Positions 17,501-27,070 of a DNA stretch of 64,000 nt are shown here, in pieces. Every line of letters begins with the position of its first letter. Within the stretch, counting starts at the first letter, position 1. A model generated the notes under the pieces. It saw only the letters and a list, made by a program, of their open reading frames with translations. It did no database searches and was not told where the DNA came from. The stretch is from Psychrobacillus soli. GTDB taxonomy: Bacteria; Bacillota; Bacilli; Bacillales_A; Planococcaceae. A program made the translations under genes and the position numbers. The stretch is from positions 1-64,000 of the forward strand of contig NZ_VDGG01000015.1 in assembly GCF_006861775.1 (NCBI RefSeq), written 5' to 3'.

Positions 17501-18004
17501 CTAAAAACGAATTCGAAACGCTTTAACAATAATTCCATCATTTGCTGGTTCAAAGTCAAACTGTGGCAACCGTTCAAAACCTAGATGTTCATATAATTTT
17601 ATAGCATCTTCCATAAAATCTGCTGTATGAAGACCCATTTCGCCGAAACCTTTTTCCTTTGCACGTTTTATACATTCACTAATGAGTAATGTTGCTATTC
17701 CTTTACCTCTTGCTTTTGGAGAGATAGCAAGCATTCGTAATTCTGGATAACCAAGTTCATCTTCTAAGAGTCCATCATATGCTTTTATATCAGGAGAAAA
17801 CAACGCAACACTTCCTATAATTTCTCCATCACTTTCTACTACCATGCGTTCCACACCAGTTTGGATATCCCCATCCGATAAGATGGATTTTCTTAAAGCT
17901 TGAAAGTGAGCTGCCGGAATTTTTGTTGCATGTTCCTCGTAGGCAGCTAATCTTAGTTCCCTAATATAAGATAGTTCTTCTTCTACAGCGTCTCGGATAA
18001 TCAC
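17501..18004 (-). CDS. GNAT family N-acetyltransferase
   Basis: 167 residues with the GNAT fold. The acetyl-CoA pyrophosphate loop is RGKGIATLL, in context LRMLAISPKARGKGIATLL, and the C-terminal motif is AIKLYEHLGFERL. Start is GTG at 18004 with GGAGA upstream. It follows the glutathionyl-hydroquinone reductase-like gene by 22 bases, so the two probably form an operon. The acceptor substrate cannot be told from sequence. Confidence 0.88.
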   Translation of the reverse strand: MIIRDAVEEELSYIRELRLAAYEEHATKIPAAHFQALRKSILSDGDIQTGVERMVVESDGEIIGSVALFSPDIKAYDGLLEDELGYPELRMLAISPKARGKGIATLLISECIKRAKEKGFGEMGLHTADFMEDAIKLYEHLGFERLPQFDFEPANDGIIVKAFRIRF

Positions 18005-18026
18005 TACTTTTCCATCTCCTTACGTC

Positions 18027-19040
18027 TTATTTACTTTCGTGTATGAGAAACTTTTCTTTCTTTCCATTTAAAGCTTCGCGATTATGTGCGGAATGGAAGT
18101 TAGACGTATCCGGACCTTTTGGTAAAATATTTAGGCTCTTTTGATCATCGCTCGCAATATGATTGGATAAAAGATAATGTATTTTAATCGCTTCAAAATC
18201 TGTCGTATCTCCAAAACCAGGTGTTTGATATAAGTCTCGTAAATATCCCCATAAGTTTGGAAAATCTACGATACGATTTCGATTTGCCTTAAAAGCGGAG
18301 TAATACGCAACATCAAAACGTACAAGCGTTGCATACAAGCGAACATCTGAATCTGTAATAAAGTCTCCAAATAAAAAGCGCTTCGTTGATAAATGTTTTT
18401 CCAACTCATCTAATCGATCAAACAAAACATCATATGCTTCTTCATACGCCTCTTGTGAGCGAGCAAATCCACATTTATACACACCGTTATTCACTTCATG
18501 AAAGATAACATCACTTAAAGTATCCATTTCTTCGCGTAAATGTTCGGGATATAAATCTGGTGCATTTTCCTTATGAAATGGTGCCCAAACCGTTTCTAAA
18601 TGATTCGTTAATCTAAAATAATCATTATTCACTGCTTTTTGTTCTTTCATATCAACGATGACAGGCACAGTTGGTCTACCAGCATATTCTGGGTCTGCCC
18701 TTTTATACACTTCACTTATATATTGAATACCTAATACAGGATCTACTCCACCTTTATCTAAAGAGAATTCCCAATCTACGCGGTCGATATTAGGACGCAT
18801 TGGGCTAGCAGTTCCTAAACTAATGACATCTTCTAAGCCTAGTATACTTCGCACAATGACGGAGCGATGTGCCCACGGACAAACAGCCGCCCATAAAAGA
18901 CGATACCGTCCTGCTTCTACTGGAAGTTCACCTTGGTTATTACCAAATGGAGTATTAAACTGGTTTTTTTGTCGGTTAAATTTCCCTTTTTCATCGACTT
19001 CAGTTGGAGCTTGTTTCTGCGTCTTTTCCACTTTTATCAT
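18027..19040 (-). CDS. Glutathione S-transferase, glutathionyl-hydroquinone reductase type
   Basis: 337 residues, normal for the Xi-class/omega-like GST group. The catalytic cysteine is in CPWAHRS (thioredoxin-like domain). It also has RPTVPVIVD with the thiol-peptide-binding motif, and a C-terminal all-alpha domain (FGDFITDSDVRLYATLVRFD). Family members reduce glutathionyl- or other thiol-hydroquinones. Bacillales generally use bacillithiol rather than glutathione, so the actual thiol substrate is uncertain. A GTG three codons downstream of the ATG has better spacing to GAGG and is an alternative start. Confidence 0.85.
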   Translation of the reverse strand: MIKVEKTQKQAPTEVDEKGKFNRQKNQFNTPFGNNQGELPVEAGRYRLLWAAVCPWAHRSVIVRSILGLEDVISLGTASPMRPNIDRVDWEFSLDKGGVDPVLGIQYISEVYKRADPEYAGRPTVPVIVDMKEQKAVNNDYFRLTNHLETVWAPFHKENAPDLYPEHLREEMDTLSDVIFHEVNNGVYKCGFARSQEAYEEAYDVLFDRLDELEKHLSTKRFLFGDFITDSDVRLYATLVRFDVAYYSAFKANRNRIVDFPNLWGYLRDLYQTPGFGDTTDFEAIKIHYLLSNHIASDDQKSLNILPKGPDTSNFHSAHNREALNGKKEKFLIHESK

Positions 19041-19263
19041 CCTCTTCTTTTAATTATTTTAAAGCATAGTTTTCTTCTTGGTTTAATTAAGTTTATGATT
19101 TTATTATTTCGAAGTCAAGGTAATAATTATAATAAAAAGATGTAAAATTTTTAGGTTAACTTCCATAAAAAAATTTTCATGTGAGCTTTATATTTCAATC
19201 AAATTTCACAACCATTTTATAAAATAAAATCCAGGTTGGAAATTCAAATATGGGGGAAGAAAT

Positions 19264-20637
19264 TTGAAGAATAAAAAGCGCTTTTATAATATTTTTTGGC
19301 GTTGGCATTTTTATGCGGGGATATTTATTGCTCCCTTACTGATAACGCTAACAATAAGTGGTATCGGATATTTATTTTATACAAATGTGGAAAACCAACT
19401 GTATGATCATTTATTTTTTGGCGATAGCACCAAAAGTGAAAGTGTCTCTATAGATGAAGCGATAGAGAATGCGGAAAATCGGTACGAAGGGTATAGTGTA
19501 GCAAAAGTCAGTGTTTTGAAAGATGATTACAATACAAGATTTACAATGACCAATACAGAGGGCAATCAAAAATATGTCTTCATAGATGATCATAATCAGA
19601 TTGTAGGAAGTCAGAATGCGGCGTCTACTTATTCGAATGTCATGAGAGGTTTACATAGTTCTTTATTTGTAGGTGGAACAGTTGTAAACTATTTAGTTGA
19701 ATTAGCAGCATGTTGGGCTATATTTTTACTTATTTCAGGAGTTTATATGTCCTTTAAAGGAAAGATCTTAAAAAAACAAAAAGGAACCAAAAATAAGAGA
19801 CAAAAGCATAAAAAACTTCATGCTATTACCGGTACAATAATTGCCATTCCAATGGTTATTTTAATCTTTACTGGTTTACCATGGTCGGCTCTTATGGGGA
19901 ATATCATATACTCAACGGCACAATCCCATCCGTCCATTGGTATTCCAGAGTTACAACAAGTTCCACCGACATCTGAGATCAACGAAATTCCTTGGGCTAC
20001 CCGTAAAAATGAAACACCAACTTCTAGCGATGCACACGCTCACCATCATGGTATAGCTGGTAACATGACCGATAATGATAATACGATTAGTGTGCAACAA
20101 CTGATGCAGAAGATTGACGAATCGCATATCTCCAAACCATATTCTATCATTTATCCAATGAACGAAGACGGTGTATATATCGTAGCAAAAGGAAGTAATT
20201 CCGGTGTCACTGGTTTAGATGTTAGCCCTGATGAAGAAGTGACTAACTATTTTGATCAATATAGCGGCAAGCTAATTTCAAAAGTTGGTTACGCCGATTA
20301 TGGTATTTTAGGAAAATGGTATACATGGGGTATTCCATTACATGAAGGACATTTATTTGGTTGGCCCAATAAAATAATCAATCTACTCGTTTGTTTAGCA
20401 TTTTTAACAATTATTATTTGGGGATACAAGATGTGGCTGGATAGAAAAGTAAAAGGGAAATTATCCGCACCGCCAAAAACACCGATGGGTAAAAGTTTTG
20501 GGGGATTCATCGTTCTATTAGTAATACTCGGAATAATAATGCCACTTTTCGGCTTGTCGTTAATAGTGATTGCTTTAATAGAATTAATAGTTTATCTACT
20601 ACAAAAATATAAAAACAGCAGTACAAATCATCTCTAA
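19264..20637 (+). CDS. PepSY-domain membrane protein
   Basis: 457 residues with four main membrane segments (about 15-37, 150-170, 193-215, 375-395, plus a C-terminal hydrophobic pair). PepSY-type extracytoplasmic regions lie between them (for example SVSIDEAIENAENRYEGYSVAKV). A His-rich stretch HAHHHG near residue 260 could bind metal. Members of this PepSY_TM family are often linked to iron or haem uptake and ferric reduction; there is no neighbour here to confirm that. TTG start with GGGGGA upstream. A strong terminator overlaps its end. Confidence 0.85.
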   Translation: MKNKKRFYNIFWRWHFYAGIFIAPLLITLTISGIGYLFYTNVENQLYDHLFFGDSTKSESVSIDEAIENAENRYEGYSVAKVSVLKDDYNTRFTMTNTEGNQKYVFIDDHNQIVGSQNAASTYSNVMRGLHSSLFVGGTVVNYLVELAACWAIFLLISGVYMSFKGKILKKQKGTKNKRQKHKKLHAITGTIIAIPMVILIFTGLPWSALMGNIIYSTAQSHPSIGIPELQQVPPTSEINEIPWATRKNETPTSSDAHAHHHGIAGNMTDNDNTISVQQLMQKIDESHISKPYSIIYPMNEDGVYIVAKGSNSGVTGLDVSPDEEVTNYFDQYSGKLISKVGYADYGILGKWYTWGIPLHEGHLFGWPNKIINLLVCLAFLTIIIWGYKMWLDRKVKGKLSAPPKTPMGKSFGGFIVLLVILGIIMPLFGLSLIVIALIELIVYLLQKYKNSSTNHL

Positions 20638-20653
20638 GATTTGTACTACTGTT
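20614..20653 (+). terminator. Terminator of the PepSY gene
   Basis: Stem AACAG.AGTACAAATC with its complement GATTTGTACT.CTGTT, followed by TTTTTT. The left arm lies inside the end of the coding region. Confidence 0.88.
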
Positions 20654-20731
20654 TTTTATTTGATCCGACGAATTCTTCAAAGCCTCGGGTCTACCGGGTC
20701 AGATTCCAATGCTTGTGTAGCGAGCACACAC

Positions 20732-21442
20732 TCATGCTCGCGTTTGATCGAAGGATGAAGGTTTATCTTGAAGAAGTTGGACAAATAGTCCATCTCCCTC
20801 TAACCATTCAGCGATGAGGATATCGTTATCACTTGAAATACCTTTCGCGTTCAGTTGACTGGTTAGCCATGCCTCATCAAAACCTAAATCCTCTATTTCA
20901 TCCCATAAAATTTTGCCGTCCCTTATAAGTGTTACTGGCTCATAAACTGTTTTCGAAACTAGATGGAAATCCTCTTGTGTCGTCTTTTGATACTTGGATT
21001 TCTTCAAAATGCTTAAAGATCCATTTGCCTCTAAATAACAATATGCAACTTCTCGAATAGAAAATGTTTCGCTTTGTCTAAGTAAGCTTTATAGCTGATT
21101 CAGATTCATTCGATTTTTCTTTAACTCTTCTCGGTCCACTATACCATGTTTTATCAATGCGGAAGGTTTACCTTCAAAAAATCCACGAACCACTAAAAAC
21201 TTTTGGCCAAGAAATTCCACTATAAAAAGTAAAATACTCCATAATGCCATCGTATAAAAAATATAAAATAATCCTACATCATCATGATACAATCCATTTC
21301 CTAGCAATTCACCTAATACAATCGCTGCAATGAACGTGAATGGGCTTATTTGTTTAATAATTTTCTTCCCAACAAACTTAAAGATAAAGAAAAGAAGAAA
21401 AAACCCGACAATTAGTTCCATTGTAATATTTAAAACATGCAT
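20732..21442 (-). pseudogene. DUF421 (YetF-like) membrane protein gene with an internal stop
   Basis: The frame encodes a YetF-type protein: three membrane helices (MHVLNITMELIVGFFLLFF.., SPFTFIAAIVLGELLGNGLY, FYIFYTMALWSILLFIVEF), then the cytoplasmic DUF421 domain (VVRGFFEGKPSALIKHGIVD..). At 21089-21091 an in-frame TAA interrupts MNLNQL*SLLRQSETFSIREVAY; the frame then stays open to 20732. The second part (EAWLTSQLNAKGI, LIAEWLEGDGLFV) completes the family. One base change would restore it. The ATG at 21442 is the likely start. Either a recent pseudogene or a sequencing error; a separately translated C-terminal piece from the TTG at 21007 is unlikely. Confidence 0.8.
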
Positions 21443-21550
21443 CCCCCTAACGACCCCGTTCCACTTATTCTTCCAATTAGTTATCTCCAAATGCCTTATG
21501 ATATAAAACTCCACTGAAAAAACTAGATATTACTGGATTGTTTGTCACGA

Positions 21551-21653
21551 TAGTTTTTTCCATTAAATTACTATTACAACTAAATCGGTGATTTTTGCAA
21601 CTAAAAGCTCCATTTTTCCAACTAACCTCTCTAGTTTTCCAACTAAAAAATTT
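21551..21653. repeat. Tandem imperfect 21-bp repeats (ATTTTTCCAACTAA type)
   Basis: Units start near 21549, 21570, 21591, 21612 and 21633, each about 21 bases, with the core TTTTYCAACTAA. The array lies between the GntP terminator and the broken DUF421 gene. Because 21 is a multiple of three, the minus strand keeps an open frame that reads as seven-residue repeats, but no ribosome site supports it as a gene. Confidence 0.75.
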
Positions 21654-21661
21654 CAGAAAAA

Positions 21662-21699
21662 AAATAACCGCCATCCCCTATAGGATTTGGCGGTTATTT
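21662..21699. terminator. Terminator after the GntP gene
   Basis: Stem AAATAACCGCCA and complement TGGCGGTTATTT, with a further TCC/GGA pairing inside. A/T-rich flanks make it usable on both strands. It ends the presumed long catabolic operon. Confidence 0.85.
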
Positions 21700-21712
21700 C
21701 TAAATATGATTT

Positions 21713-23167
21713 TTAAACAAGTCCAGTCAATAGATACACACCAATGACAAAGAAACAAGCTATTGTTTTAATGATCGTAATTGCAAAGATATCTTTATAG
21801 GCTTGGCGATGAGTGAGTCCACAAACCATTAGTAATGTAAGTACTGCTCCATTATGCGGTAAAGTATCCATCCCACCAGCTGCCATCGCAATGACACGGT
21901 GCATAACTTCTAAAGGAATACCGGCAGCATTTGCAGCCTCCACATACTTTTCCGCCATAAGTCCGAGTGTAATACTTATCCCACCGGACCCAGAACCTGT
22001 AATCCCGGCAAGTGCGTTCGTTAATACAGCTCCATTGACTAGAGGATGCGTAAAGGTTGTAGCTAGGAAATTCTGAACGACAGCAAAACCTGGTAAAGCT
22101 GCAATAATTCCTCCGAAGCCAAACTCAGAAGCCGTATTCATCGTAGCAAGCAAAGCACCACTTATACCGACACTTAAACTATCCTTGAAACTCAATTTAA
22201 CTGCTTGGAAATTCAAAGCAACTGCCGTAAAAATACCTACGAGAAGTGCAAGTTCCACTGACCAAAGCGAAAGTTGCTGATTCATATTAACGGTTCCGTA
22301 CTGTTCTAGATTAATATTGGCAAAATCGAACCCATCTGCATACCATTTGGGAATATAAGTAGTGAATAACTTATTCATTACTCCGACTAATATAAGCGGA
22401 AGAAAAGCCAACCAATCCTTCACTTCTATTTTTGTATTCAACAGAGAAATTGGAGCAGCAATAGCTTCACTTGTAGCAGCCATTTCGCTAGCAGCAGGTG
22501 ACTCGGTAATCGCATTTTTTCCTATACCATAATAACCTTCACCTTTCTTAGCTGCTTTCCGGCGACTACTTTCTAAATACAGCATACCTACTACAAAGAT
22601 AAATAGTGCACCTATTATACCTAGAGTTTTTGCCGCATAAACGGTCGTATCAAAAAAAGTGGTTGGAATAACATTTTGAATCTGTGGCGATCCAGGAATT
22701 GCATCCATCGAAAAAGTAAAAGCACTAAATGCAATGGTAGCCGGGATCAGACGTTTCGGAATATTTGCTTCACGGAACAACTGATTAGCAAATGGATAAA
22801 TCGCAAATACAGCTACGAATAAACTTACTCCACTATAAGTTAGAATAGCTCCCAATATTACGACAGTAAGAATAGCTTGTCTAACTCCAATGAATCGAAC
22901 AATTACTTTTGCAATTCTTGCCGCAATACCGGACATCTCAATCACTTTACCAAAAATAGCTCCTAGTAAAAATACTGGAAAATAAGATTTTATAAAGCCG
23001 ACCATTTTTTCCATAAATATATTAGAAAAGAACGGTAATACGTGGCTCGGATCCGTTAAAAATACAGCAAGTAAAGCACATATCGGAGCAATGATAATAA
23101 CGGAAAAACCACGATAAGCTAAAAACATGAGTAGTCCTAGTGCTAATAGAATAATAATTAGATCCAT
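21713..23167 (-). CDS. GntP-family permease
   Basis: 484-residue polytopic membrane protein with 11-12 hydrophobic segments and the GntP/citrate-H+ symporter signatures (ALLATMNTASEFGFGG, GITGSGSGGISITLGL, MDTLPHNGAVL). Family members carry gluconate, hydroxy- or short-chain fatty acids. Its place at the 3' end of an acyl-CoA degradation operon suggests a short organic acid substrate such as a branched-chain or hydroxy acid; that is inference. It lies 158 bases downstream of the MaoC gene with no terminator seen between them. Confidence 0.88.
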   Translation of the reverse strand: MDLIIILLALGLLMFLAYRGFSVIIIAPICALLAVFLTDPSHVLPFFSNIFMEKMVGFIKSYFPVFLLGAIFGKVIEMSGIAARIAKVIVRFIGVRQAILTVVILGAILTYSGVSLFVAVFAIYPFANQLFREANIPKRLIPATIAFSAFTFSMDAIPGSPQIQNVIPTTFFDTTVYAAKTLGIIGALFIFVVGMLYLESSRRKAAKKGEGYYGIGKNAITESPAASEMAATSEAIAAPISLLNTKIEVKDWLAFLPLILVGVMNKLFTTYIPKWYADGFDFANINLEQYGTVNMNQQLSLWSVELALLVGIFTAVALNFQAVKLSFKDSLSVGISGALLATMNTASEFGFGGIIAALPGFAVVQNFLATTFTHPLVNGAVLTNALAGITGSGSGGISITLGLMAEKYVEAANAAGIPLEVMHRVIAMAAGGMDTLPHNGAVLTLLMVCGLTHRQAYKDIFAITIIKTIACFFVIGVYLLTGLV

Positions 23168-23325
23168 AAATGTTCTCCCTCTTTAAGTAAATTTAATAGC
23201 AAAGAAAGCGTTCGGAAGGTTTATGAATCTAGCAATAACTTCACAGTAAATCATGTCCCTCTTCAGTTGGAAGCTATTTTCTATTCACCGCTCTGTTATT
23301 CCATCTTCATCCCCTTTTCACTCAT

Positions 23326-23766
23326 TCACTCTATCGTTTTTTGGTTCACCAATAACTTCATTTCAAAAACCGCCACTATTTCACCTGTTTGCTTTTTAAC
23401 TTCTTGTAATACTGTCACAACCCCTTGGTTCGATCCTTTGCTTTTCAAATCAATTACTTTCCCCGTAAGATGAATTGTATCTCCGATAAAAGTTGGATTT
23501 GTAAATCTAACTTTATCCATCCCGTAAAATGCCACGACAACCCCCGGTTCAAAATGTACCAATCCGGTCGTAATAGAAAGTACTAGCATCCCATGAGCAA
23601 TTCGTTGTTTATATTGGGTTTCTTTCGCATACTCAATATTAGTATGAAGAGGGAACCAATCCCCACTTAAAGCGGAGAACATAACGATATCGGCTTCTGT
23701 TATCGTTCTTCCTTTCGATTCCCAAACATCCCCAAGTTGGAAATCTTCAAAGTATTTATCGAACAT
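23326..23766 (-). CDS. MaoC-family (R)-specific enoyl-CoA hydratase-like protein
   Basis: 146-residue hot-dog fold protein. The hydratase motif is seen as FSALSGDWFPLHTN (Asp/His catalytic pair equivalent), with HGMLVLSITTGL following. Such enzymes hydrate 2-enoyl-CoA. It starts 33 bases after the carboxyltransferase gene and probably belongs to the same operon. The substrate may be a branched or unsaturated acyl-CoA intermediate (inference). Confidence 0.88.
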   Translation of the reverse strand: MFDKYFEDFQLGDVWESKGRTITEADIVMFSALSGDWFPLHTNIEYAKETQYKQRIAHGMLVLSITTGLVHFEPGVVVAFYGMDKVRFTNPTFIGDTIHLTGKVIDLKSKGSNQGVVTVLQEVKKQTGEIVAVFEMKLLVNQKTIE

Positions 23767-23799
23767 TTCTACATCCCCTTTCTCTAGAAATATTAATAC

Positions 23800-25338
23800 T
23801 TAAACTGGATACACCCCGTGCTTACGATCAGTGAAAACTAAATACTTAGACATGTAAACGTCTAAACGTGATGCAAGTTCTTCACGTAAACGGTTCGGCT
23901 CGACAACGTCATCAATAATTAAATCCGAAGCTAGGCGATAAATGTCGATATCTTCACGATATTCTTCACGCTTTTCAGCAATGAACGCGGCTCTTTCTTT
24001 TTCCGAAAGGGAAGCAATTTTGTTTGCATAAACTGCATTTACAGCAGCTTCTGGTCCCATTACCGCAATAGAAGCTGTTGGAAGTGCGATACAGCAATCC
24101 GGTTCAAACGCTGGGCCAGCCATTGCATACAATCCAGCACCATATGCTTTACGTACAATTACTGTCATTTTAGGAACAGTCGCTTCGCTCATTGCCGAAA
24201 TCATTTTAGCACCGTGTCTAATAATCCCCGCTCTTTCTACGTTTGTTCCAATCATGAAGCCTGGAACGTCTGCGAGGAATAACAACGGAATATGATAAGC
24301 ATCACAAAGATTAATAAATTTCGCTGCTTTATCCGCGCTATCATGGAAAAGTACTCCACCTTTAACACGTGGTTGGTTTGCAACAATTCCAATTGGCTGA
24401 CCGTTGATACGGCCAAGACAAGTAATAAGCTCCGGTGCAAAAAGCTTCTTAATTTCACACATCGAATCTTCATCAATTAGTCGTTCGATTAGTTGGTACA
24501 TATCAAATGGTGCGTTTTGGTTTTTCGGTATTAACTGCTCAATACTTTTTTCAAAGAAAGCTGGTTCTTTTGCTTCTGCTTTAGCCGGCTTTTCGGTATA
24601 GTTTTCTGGGAAATACGTTAAGTATTTTCTAGCGTACGCAATCGCTTCTTCTTCACTTGGTACAAGTACATCACCACATCCTGAAACGGAACAATGCATC
24701 TTCGCTCCGCCCATTTCTTCTAGGGATACTTTTTCACCGATAACCATTTCAGCCATACGAGGGGACCCTAAATACATGGAAGCATTTCCTTCCACCATTA
24801 CAACAACATCACAGAATGCAGGAATATATGCTCCGCCCGCCGCAGACGGTCCAAATAGAAGACAAATTTGTGGAACTTTTCCTGACATTTTGACTTGGTT
24901 GTAGAAAATTCGTCCAGCTCCTCTACGACCAGGGAACATTTCTAATTGATCTGTTATACGAGCACCTGCAGAGTCAACAAGATACAACATTGGACAGCGT
25001 AGCTTTTCAGCCGTTTCTTGAATACGAATAATCTTTTCTACTGTTCGTTGTCCCCAAGAACCTGCTTTTATCGTAGAATCATTAGCCATCACACAAACGG
25101 TACGGCCATGAATTTTACCGATTCCAGTAACTACTCCATCCGCCGGTAGATCACCCGCTAGTAAATTGGCAAACATACCATCTTCTGCTTTTAAGCCATC
25201 GTCAAACAGCAAATTCAATCTGTCACGAACAAACATTTTCGCTTGCTCTTGATTTTTTTTATGGTATTTTTCTTGTCCACCTTGCAAGATAGCATCTTTC
25301 TTGTTCTGATAATCTGTCTGTGAAATGGTTGTTGTCAT
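23800..25338 (-). CDS. Acyl-CoA carboxylase carboxyltransferase subunit (methylcrotonyl-CoA carboxylase beta type)
   Basis: 512-residue biotin-dependent carboxyltransferase, YngE-like. It has two crotonase-like halves, with oxyanion-hole segments around GRRGAGRIFYNQ and FGPSAAGGAYIPAF in the first, and DVPGFMIGTNVERAGI and YGAGLYAMAGPAFEPD in the second. Transfers CO2 from carboxybiotin to an acyl-CoA. With the HMG-CoA lyase next to it, 3-methylcrotonyl-CoA (leucine pathway) is the likely substrate; propionyl-CoA is the alternative. GGAGG lies upstream of the ATG. Confidence 0.9.
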   Translation of the reverse strand: MTTTISQTDYQNKKDAILQGGQEKYHKKNQEQAKMFVRDRLNLLFDDGLKAEDGMFANLLAGDLPADGVVTGIGKIHGRTVCVMANDSTIKAGSWGQRTVEKIIRIQETAEKLRCPMLYLVDSAGARITDQLEMFPGRRGAGRIFYNQVKMSGKVPQICLLFGPSAAGGAYIPAFCDVVVMVEGNASMYLGSPRMAEMVIGEKVSLEEMGGAKMHCSVSGCGDVLVPSEEEAIAYARKYLTYFPENYTEKPAKAEAKEPAFFEKSIEQLIPKNQNAPFDMYQLIERLIDEDSMCEIKKLFAPELITCLGRINGQPIGIVANQPRVKGGVLFHDSADKAAKFINLCDAYHIPLLFLADVPGFMIGTNVERAGIIRHGAKMISAMSEATVPKMTVIVRKAYGAGLYAMAGPAFEPDCCIALPTASIAVMGPEAAVNAVYANKIASLSEKERAAFIAEKREEYREDIDIYRLASDLIIDDVVEPNRLREELASRLDVYMSKYLVFTDRKHGVYPV

Positions 25339-25350
25339 GTTATTTCCTCC

Positions 25351-26145
25351 TTATTTACCCGTATATTGTGGTGCACGTTTTTCCTCAAATGCGTGTAAAC
25401 CTTCTAATCTATCTTCAGTTGGTAGCAATTCGTTGTATGCTAGCTCTTCTATTTTTAGTCCTGTGTTTAGATCTACTTCTATTCCATTATTAATGGCAAT
25501 TTTTGCTTGAACTAATGCAAGCGGAGCGTTCTTCGCCATAGATGTTGCGATTTCTAGTGCTTTTTCTAAAAGGTCTTCGCGAGGGACTACATATTCTAGT
25601 ATTCCAAGTGCCTCTGCTTCTTCAGCTGAAAGTCGCTTTGCACTATATATAAGTTCTTTCGCTTTTCCAACACCGATCAAGCGAGGGAGACGCTGCGTTC
25701 CTCCTGCTCCAGGAATAATCCCTAAGGAAGTTTCTGTTAATCCCACTTTTGACTCGAGGGCTCCAATGCGGATATCGCATGCCAATGCCAGCTCAAGCCC
25801 GCCTCCAAACGCCACTCCATTCAAAGCAGCGATAACTGGTTGTGGAAGCTTGGCAACTTCATTTACAGCTTCCCCTATAAATCGAACAGCTTGTCTCACT
25901 TCGTTTTCTGTCATTGTTTTTCGCTCTTTTAAATCTGCTCCGGCACAAAAAGCTTTTTCTCCGGCACCCGTTAGAATGATTACTCGAACTTCCGGATTAT
26001 TTCTTAAATCATTCGCAGCCGTTTTTAAATCATGGAGCATCTGCTTCGATAAAGCATTTGCTGCGTCTGTCCGATTTAATGTAACGATCGCAATTCCATC
26101 GCTACGCTTTTCTACTTGTACGTTTGTTAATACGGTTTCAACCAT
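25351..26145 (-). CDS. Enoyl-CoA hydratase, probable methylglutaconyl-CoA hydratase
   Basis: 264 residues from the ATG at 26145, which has AAGGGG nine bases upstream and overlaps the HMG-CoA lyase stop by 8 bases; an upstream ATG at 26169 has no site. Crotonase fold with oxyanion residues in AFCAGADLKE and NGVAFGGGLELALACD, and catalytic-region LGIIPGAGGTQRLPR. Position between HMG-CoA lyase and the carboxyltransferase matches YngF of the B. subtilis yng operon, suggesting hydration of 3-methylglutaconyl-CoA to HMG-CoA. Confidence 0.88.
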   Translation of the reverse strand: MVETVLTNVQVEKRSDGIAIVTLNRTDAANALSKQMLHDLKTAANDLRNNPEVRVIILTGAGEKAFCAGADLKERKTMTENEVRQAVRFIGEAVNEVAKLPQPVIAALNGVAFGGGLELALACDIRIGALESKVGLTETSLGIIPGAGGTQRLPRLIGVGKAKELIYSAKRLSAEEAEALGILEYVVPREDLLEKALEIATSMAKNAPLALVQAKIAINNGIEVDLNTGLKIEELAYNELLPTEDRLEGLHAFEEKRAPQYTGK

Positions 26146-27058
26146 TGCAAACAGCCCCTTCTTCCGCATTCAAAATATCCATTTGACGACTATTCAGCTT
26201 TTTCCCTCTTACTTTTTCAATAAGCTTTGCAGATTCCATCACTGTATCTATATCAATTCCAGTTTCAATTCCCATCCCATGGAGCATATACAATAGATCT
26301 TCGGTAGCAACATTTCCGGATGCTCCTTTTGCATACGGGCAGCCGCCCAATCCTCCAAGGGAGCTATCAAAAATCGTAATTCCCATTTCAAGTGATTTCA
26401 CAATATTTGCTAATGCGGTTCCTCTCGTATCATGGAAATGCATAGCAAGCTTGTTCGCATCAAAATGGGGAAGTAATTCTTCCAGCAATTTTTCTACTTG
26501 ATTTGGCACGCCAACGCCGATTGTGTCGCCTAACGAGAGCTCATCTATTCCCATGGAAAATAAACGATCGCTTACTTTCCTTACTTGTGAAGCCGCAACT
26601 GGTCCTTCGTATGGACAGCCTATCACGGTTGATAAATAACCTCTGACCGTTTTTCCCGCTGCTTTCGCTTCCTTCACTACTTCACTTAGAATTGGGTACG
26701 TTTCTTCAATCGATTTGTTAATATTATTTTTATTATGCGCTTCACTTGCCGACATGAAGATGCTCACTTCATCTACATTTGCTACTAATGCCCGCTCAAG
26801 TCCTCTTAAGTTAGGAACAAGGGCAGCATACGTAACCCCTTGTTCCCGCTGAATTTTCCCAAGTACTTCCGATGCGTCTGCTAGTTGCGGTATCCATTTT
26901 GGATGGACAAAGGAGCTCACTTCAATATAAGAAAGCCCTGTTTTTGAAAGCGAGTCGATCCAAGTAATCTTATCTTCTGTTGGAATAGTTTGTTTTTCAT
27001 TTTGTAATCCGTCTCTTGGTCCAACTTCTTTAATCTTTACACTTTTTGGTAATTTCAA
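26138..27058 (-). CDS. Hydroxymethylglutaryl-CoA lyase
   Basis: 306 residues, TIM-barrel HMGL-like. Splits HMG-CoA to acetoacetate and acetyl-CoA, the last step of leucine breakdown. The catalytic DGLQNE motif (EVGPRDGLQNE), metal ligands in HFHDTRGTAL and the active-site cysteine loop GGLGGCPYAKGASGN are all present. YngG/MvaB-like. Followed with an 8-base overlap by the hydratase gene and preceded by the biotin carrier gene with a 12-base gap. Confidence 0.94.
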   Translation of the reverse strand: MKLPKSVKIKEVGPRDGLQNEKQTIPTEDKITWIDSLSKTGLSYIEVSSFVHPKWIPQLADASEVLGKIQREQGVTYAALVPNLRGLERALVANVDEVSIFMSASEAHNKNNINKSIEETYPILSEVVKEAKAAGKTVRGYLSTVIGCPYEGPVAASQVRKVSDRLFSMGIDELSLGDTIGVGVPNQVEKLLEELLPHFDANKLAMHFHDTRGTALANIVKSLEMGITIFDSSLGGLGGCPYAKGASGNVATEDLLYMLHGMGIETGIDIDTVMESAKLIEKVRGKKLNSRQMDILNAEEGAVCNG

Positions 27059-27070
27059 CGTTTTAACCTC

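Noticed and set aside
20694-20756. Hairpin-rich stretch looked at as a tRNA
   Set aside because: It contains a GCGAGCA/TGCTCGC stem but no acceptor stem, T-loop or anticodon arm; part of it is the end of the DUF421 frame.
21477-21674. Minus-strand frame with seven-residue repeats over the 21-bp array
   Set aside because: The repeats follow from the 21-bp period; there is no ribosome binding site or homology, so it is treated as non-coding.
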